64,000 nucleotides of DNA from an uncultured Bacteroidota bacterium (GTDB taxonomy: Bacteria; Bacteroidota; Bacteroidia; Chitinophagales; Chitinophagaceae), in NCBI GenBank assembly GCA_903824665.1, contig CAIJXT010000033.1, positions 62,001-126,000 of the forward strand. The letters run 5' to 3'. Under the pieces are notes generated by a model. That model made no database searches and was not told where the DNA came from. It was given only the letters and a program-made list of their open reading frames with translations. Made by a program: the position numbers and the translations under genes. Position 1 is the first letter of the stretch. Each line of letters begins with the position of its first letter. Shown here piece after piece: positions 60,159-64,000 of this stretch.

Positions 60159-61417
60159 CTATTTTTTAGTATTTAAGATGAGTTCGTCTTTGTCGTTGAA
60201 AGATTTATAAGTAGATACAATCACCTTTTCTCCTTCCTCCAGCCCTTCCAGCACCTCGTATGCTTCCGCATTCTGTCTGCCTATCCTTATGTTTCTTTTT
60301 ACAGCCTTTTGCTGCTTGTCGTCCAGCACATATATCCAGTTTCCGCCGGACGATTGATAGAATGCACCTCTCGGTATCATCAGCGCTTCCGATATGCCGC
60401 CAAACTTTACTTTTACCGGAAGGTTCTGCCCCCTTTTTATTCCCTCAGGCACAGCGCGGCCAAACAATAGGTTAATGACGAAAGTCCCTTCTTTTACCTC
60501 CGGTAGTATTCTGGATACCTTTAGTTCGTAGTTTTTACCCATGTACTCCACAATGGCTTCCTGGCCGGCATATACTTTGGCTACATAGCGTTCATCAATA
60601 TTCACCCGTATTTTGTAATAGTCCTGCACATCTATCTGTCCCATTTTATCCCCGGGCTTTTTCAGTTCGCCCGCCGTTGCATTTAGTGACGATAGCTGTC
60701 CACTTACTGGTGCCGTAATATATAGCTGGTCCAGTATTTTGTGTATGGCACTAAGATTGTTTCTCATTCTTAGTATGCCTGAATTTAGTGTCTGCATTTG
60801 GGTAGCAATAAAAACAGAATCAAGGGCATAGGCCGAGATAGTCAGCTTTTTTTGATTCATCAGGTAGTCGTATTCCCGTTTTGATTCGGCATATTCATTC
60901 TCAGAAATCGCGCCTCCTTTTACAAGTTCTTTATTCACATCATACCTTCTTTTTAATACCTCTATTTTGTAGTTTACTTCCATCAGTTGCTTCTGCAGCT
61001 CTATTCGGTTTTTATCCAGTGTAGCTTTAGAATTCTGAAGGTTGTTCATTATGTCAAACATCTGGGTTTCCCGGTTGATGTATTCAAGTTCAAGGTTGGT
61101 GTTGGATAATTTGGCAAGTGTATCTCCTTTCTTAACTTCCGTGCCATCCTCCACAAACACCCTTTCTACCATGCCGCCCTGTATGATGTCAAGATAGATG
61201 GTTTCTCCGGGTGACACTATACCATCTACCGGCACGTACTCCTGAAAGTCGCCTTTCTGTACACTGGCTATCGATATCCGTTCACTATCCACCTTCAGTG
61301 TCGACTTATTGCCTGTAAACGCAAAGCGGTAACTAACAAGAATCAGCATTACTGCTAAAGAGATAAGGGTGTATACCCTCGTTTTTGTCCATTTCTTTTT
61401 TTCAATTCTCCTATCCA
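60159..61417 (-). CDS. HlyD/MacA-type periplasmic adaptor subunit
   Basis: Adaptor architecture (TM, lipoyl, coiled coil, beta barrel). Proposed TTG start at 61417 (LDRRIEKKKWTKTR read as MDRR...); the ORF-track start at 61532 lies upstream of the putative promoter. Confidence 0.9.
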
Positions 61418-61440
61418 ATATTGTTGTGATTGTCACTACC

Positions 61441-61462
61441 CTATATCCAAATGCGTGCCAAA
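61441..61462 (-). promoter_or_regulatory. sigma-54-like -24 element (TTTGGCACG) with weak -12
   Basis: Minus strand TTTGGCACGCATTTGGATATAG; GG dinucleotide at the correct spacing, but GA instead of GC at -12. Confidence 0.4.
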
Positions 61463-61513
61463 CTTTTATGTAATTGATTATCAGCCGTTTATATACATTT
61501 AGATGAAATGCAG

Positions 61514-61552
61514 ATCGTCCGAAGGAGGACAATTAGTGTTCATAATCGGACA
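61514..61552. promoter_or_regulatory. candidate enhancer site: ATCGTCC-N6-GGACAAT plus GGACA 21 bp away
   Basis: Inverted repeat 61514-61533; GGACA at 61527 and 61548. Confidence 0.4.
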
Positions 61553-61588
61553 GTTTTTTAATGTTTTTAGATTACATGTTGAAGGCTA

Positions 61589-61596
61589 TACCTTTG
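61589..61596 (+). promoter_or_regulatory. Bacteroidota -7 element TACCTTTG for the NtrC-family gene
   Basis: Exact TAnnTTTG, 22 bp before the ATG. Confidence 0.5.
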
Positions 61597-61618
61597 GGAA
61601 ATATTCAATCTCTTCTGA

Positions 61619-62992
61619 ATGAAAACAAAGGATGGTAGCATACTGATAGTAGACGATGATGCGGATGTATTGTTCTCTGCAAAAATGCTGCTGAAAGATT
61701 ATTTCAGGAAAGTACAGATCGTTAATGACCCAGACGACATGATTGGCTGGATGGATAGGGAGAGTTTTGATGTTGTGCTGCTCGACATGAATTATTCAGG
61801 AAGTGATACTACCGGAAAAGAGGGTATCCGGTGGCTGAGAAAAATAATGCAGTTGGAGCATCCACCGGTAGTAGTAATGATGACCGCCTATGGCAGTGTA
61901 GACCTGGCAATACAGGCAATCAAGGAAGGTGCAGTAGATTTCGTGATCAAGCCCTGGCAAAACGAGAAACTACTGGCTACTCTGTCGTCGGCATACAAAC
62001 TGAAAAGCTCAAAAAAAGAAGTGTACCAGCTTCAGATCGCTCAAAAAACGCTGGGTGAAGACATTGACAAAAAATTTGGTGAATTTGTAGGACAATCTCC
62101 TTTGATGAGGGAGATATACACTATTATAGACAAGGTAGCGAAAACCGATGCAAACGTGCTGATATTGGGGGAGAATGGCACAGGCAAAGAACTGGTAGCC
62201 CGTTCTATTCACCGTCAGTCATTGCGGGCCGCTAAAGCGCTTATCAGTGTAGACCTTGGGGCTTTAACCGGAAATTTGTTTGAGAGTGAATTGTTCGGAC
62301 ATGTGAAAGGGGCATATACCGATGCCCGGGAAGATAGGGCAGGGCGATTTGAAATCGCTTCAGGCAGTACACTGTTTCTGGATGAGATAGGAAATGTTCC
62401 TTTGCCACTGCAGGCGAAACTACTGACGGCGCTGCAAAACCGCCAGATCACAAGGCTGGGTGCTAACAAGGCTATACCCGTAGACATAAGGCTTATATGC
62501 GCTACCAATATGCAGATCGGCGAAAAAGTGGATAGTGGGGAATTCAGGGAAGACCTTTTATACCGTATAAAAACGATAGAGGTAAATCTACCACCATTAA
62601 GGGAGCGGGAGGGCGATATCCCGCTGCTGGCAGATTATTTTCTGGATGTCTATTGCAGAAAATACAGGAAGCCCGGTATGAAAATGAGCGCTGATACCCT
62701 GAAGAAACTGGAGCAGTATTCGTGGCCAGGAAATGTACGCGAGTTGCAGCACGCTATAGAGCGGGCAGTAATAATGAGCGATGCAAGAATTTTAAAACCA
62801 CATGATTTCTTTTTCAAAGAGTCAGTGAAAGGCAAGAATGCAAAAGAGATTTTAAAGCTGGACGACCTCGAAATGACTGCTGTGCAGAAAGCGCTGGAGA
62901 AGAATGACAGGAATATCAGTAAAGCAGCAAAAGAACTTGGACTAAGCCGGGCCGCATTGTACAGAAAAATGGAAAAGTATGGGGTTAAATAA
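61619..62992 (+). CDS. sigma-54-dependent response regulator (NtrC family)
   Basis: REC domain; GENGTGKELVARSIHRQS, ELFGHVKGAYTDA (GAFTGA-like, here GAYTDA), C-terminal Fis-type HTH. Confidence 0.95.
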   Translation: MKTKDGSILIVDDDADVLFSAKMLLKDYFRKVQIVNDPDDMIGWMDRESFDVVLLDMNYSGSDTTGKEGIRWLRKIMQLEHPPVVVMMTAYGSVDLAIQAIKEGAVDFVIKPWQNEKLLATLSSAYKLKSSKKEVYQLQIAQKTLGEDIDKKFGEFVGQSPLMREIYTIIDKVAKTDANVLILGENGTGKELVARSIHRQSLRAAKALISVDLGALTGNLFESELFGHVKGAYTDAREDRAGRFEIASGSTLFLDEIGNVPLPLQAKLLTALQNRQITRLGANKAIPVDIRLICATNMQIGEKVDSGEFREDLLYRIKTIEVNLPPLREREGDIPLLADYFLDVYCRKYRKPGMKMSADTLKKLEQYSWPGNVRELQHAIERAVIMSDARILKPHDFFFKESVKGKNAKEILKLDDLEMTAVQKALEKNDRNISKAAKELGLSRAALYRKMEKYGVK

Positions 62993-64000
62993 TTTTCGCA
63001 TTAATGTTGTGTTCCGCATTTTGCTGTTGGCTGCCGCTATCGGTGGGTTCTTGTTTTGTTTCCATAGGGCTGGCCTTGTGGTCACTCCGGTCATTTTGTT
63101 CGTAGTCATAATTGCTTCAATTACCGAACTCGTTTTCTATGTAGAGCGTACAAACAGAGAGTTCACTAATTTCCTGCTGTCTGTAAAGAGCTCAGATTTT
63201 TCAAAATATGGAAAGGAAGATACACGGGGGAAATCATTTGCCGGCTTTAGAAAGGCGCTCAATCTTATTACAGAAGAATTCCAACTGGCCAGGATAGGTA
63301 AAGAGGCTAACTACCAGTTCATGCAGGCCGTTGTTGAGCACATGGATACGGCGATTATATCCTTTGATAAAGCGGGAGAAGTAAAACTGATCAACGAGAC
63401 CGCGAAGACGCTGCTGCATATGCCCTATCTCAAAAATATTTACTCGCTGCAAAAGACAGACCCTGAATTGTGTAGCTACCTGTTGGGATTACAAAATGGT
63501 AATAAAACCATCCTCGACATCTCTATCGGCGGGGAGAAGCTCAAGCTCTCTTTTCGCTCTGCTACGTTCATAATGCAGGGTACGGAACATACGCTTATAT
63601 CGGTGCAGAATATAAAAACAGAAATAGAGCATACTGAGCTTGAGGCCTGGGAGCAACTGCTGCATGTACTCACGCACGAGATCATGAATTCTATAACGCC
63701 ATTATCTTCACTGTCTGCAACACTAAAAACGAAAGCTATTCATTTGATGGACACCAGGACGTTTGATGAGGAAGCAATCGACGACTTGTCGCAGGGCCTG
63801 AGTGTTATTGAGCGGAGAAGTATTGGCCTCGTAAATTTCGTAAATCATTACCGCAGCCTCATTACTTTACCAGAGCCCGAATTCAGGGTAGCAAAGGTTT
63901 CTGAGTTGTTTGAAAACATAAAACTGCTTAAAGGAGATGTGCTTCAGCGGAAAGGGATTAGCCTGAAAATGGATGTAAAGAATACATCCATGACGGTGCG
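62979..64000 (+). CDS. sensor histidine kinase (3' end outside window); absent from ORF track
   Basis: Open frame from ATG 62979 to window end: MGLNNFRINVVFRILLLAAAIGG...WEQLLHVLTHEIMNSITPLSSL; overlaps the regulator by 14 nt. Confidence 0.93.
   Translation, partial: MGLNNFRINVVFRILLLAAAIGGFLFCFHRAGLVVTPVILFVVIIASITELVFYVERTNREFTNFLLSVKSSDFSKYGKEDTRGKSFAGFRKALNLITEEFQLARIGKEANYQFMQAVVEHMDTAIISFDKAGEVKLINETAKTLLHMPYLKNIYSLQKTDPELCSYLLGLQNGNKTILDISIGGEKLKLSFRSATFIMQGTEHTLISVQNIKTEIEHTELEAWEQLLHVLTHEIMNSITPLSSLSATLKTKAIHLMDTRTFDEEAIDDLSQGLSVIERRSIGLVNFVNHYRSLITLPEPEFRVAKVSELFENIKLLKGDVLQRKGISLKMDVKNTSMTV

Noticed and set aside
6319-61596. Treating every CTTTG as a promoter
   Set aside because: Only exact TAnnTTTG matches at plausible distance from a start, or matches with the shared upstream module, were reported.

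Overview
The window is a 64-kb stretch of a Bacteroidota chromosome, most like Chitinophagaceae/Sphingobacteriia. Taxonomic cues are TAnnTTTG-type promoters, T9SS C-terminal sorting domains, gldC, DUF3127/DUF4836/DUF3857 proteins and little Shine-Dalgarno signal. Most of it is ordinary housekeeping: ftsK (5'-truncated by the window), lolA-like, M1 peptidase, tRNA-His, dxr, rseP, comEC, pabA/trpG-like, cvpA, gldC, cysS, tyrS and rpsF-rpsR-rplI. Three accessory regions stand out. (1) A ~10-kb minus-strand block (about 39.4-49.3 kb) holds a hybrid histidine kinase, a stand-alone receiver, an AraC regulator, an MlaEFD lipid transporter and several small stress-type proteins. By eye I found a shared bipartite promoter motif at four places that divide this block into transcription units: on the minus strand GTGTGAA-N3-TGYAAY-N15(17)-TRTAAY-N23-MCTTTR. 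A fifth partial copy precedes the AraC gene. I propose this block is a self-contained envelope/stress regulon. (2) A MacAB-TolC-like efflux operon (55.6-61.4 kb, minus) is divergent from an NtrC-family regulator and histidine kinase, with a -24-like element and GGAC repeats between them. (3) A TetR-DinB-thiolase-thioesterase operon has two near-identical inverted-repeat operators. The gene-poor 35.4-36.3 kb interval carries TGCGCA-rich direct repeats. All calls come from reading the sequence; no database searches were run.
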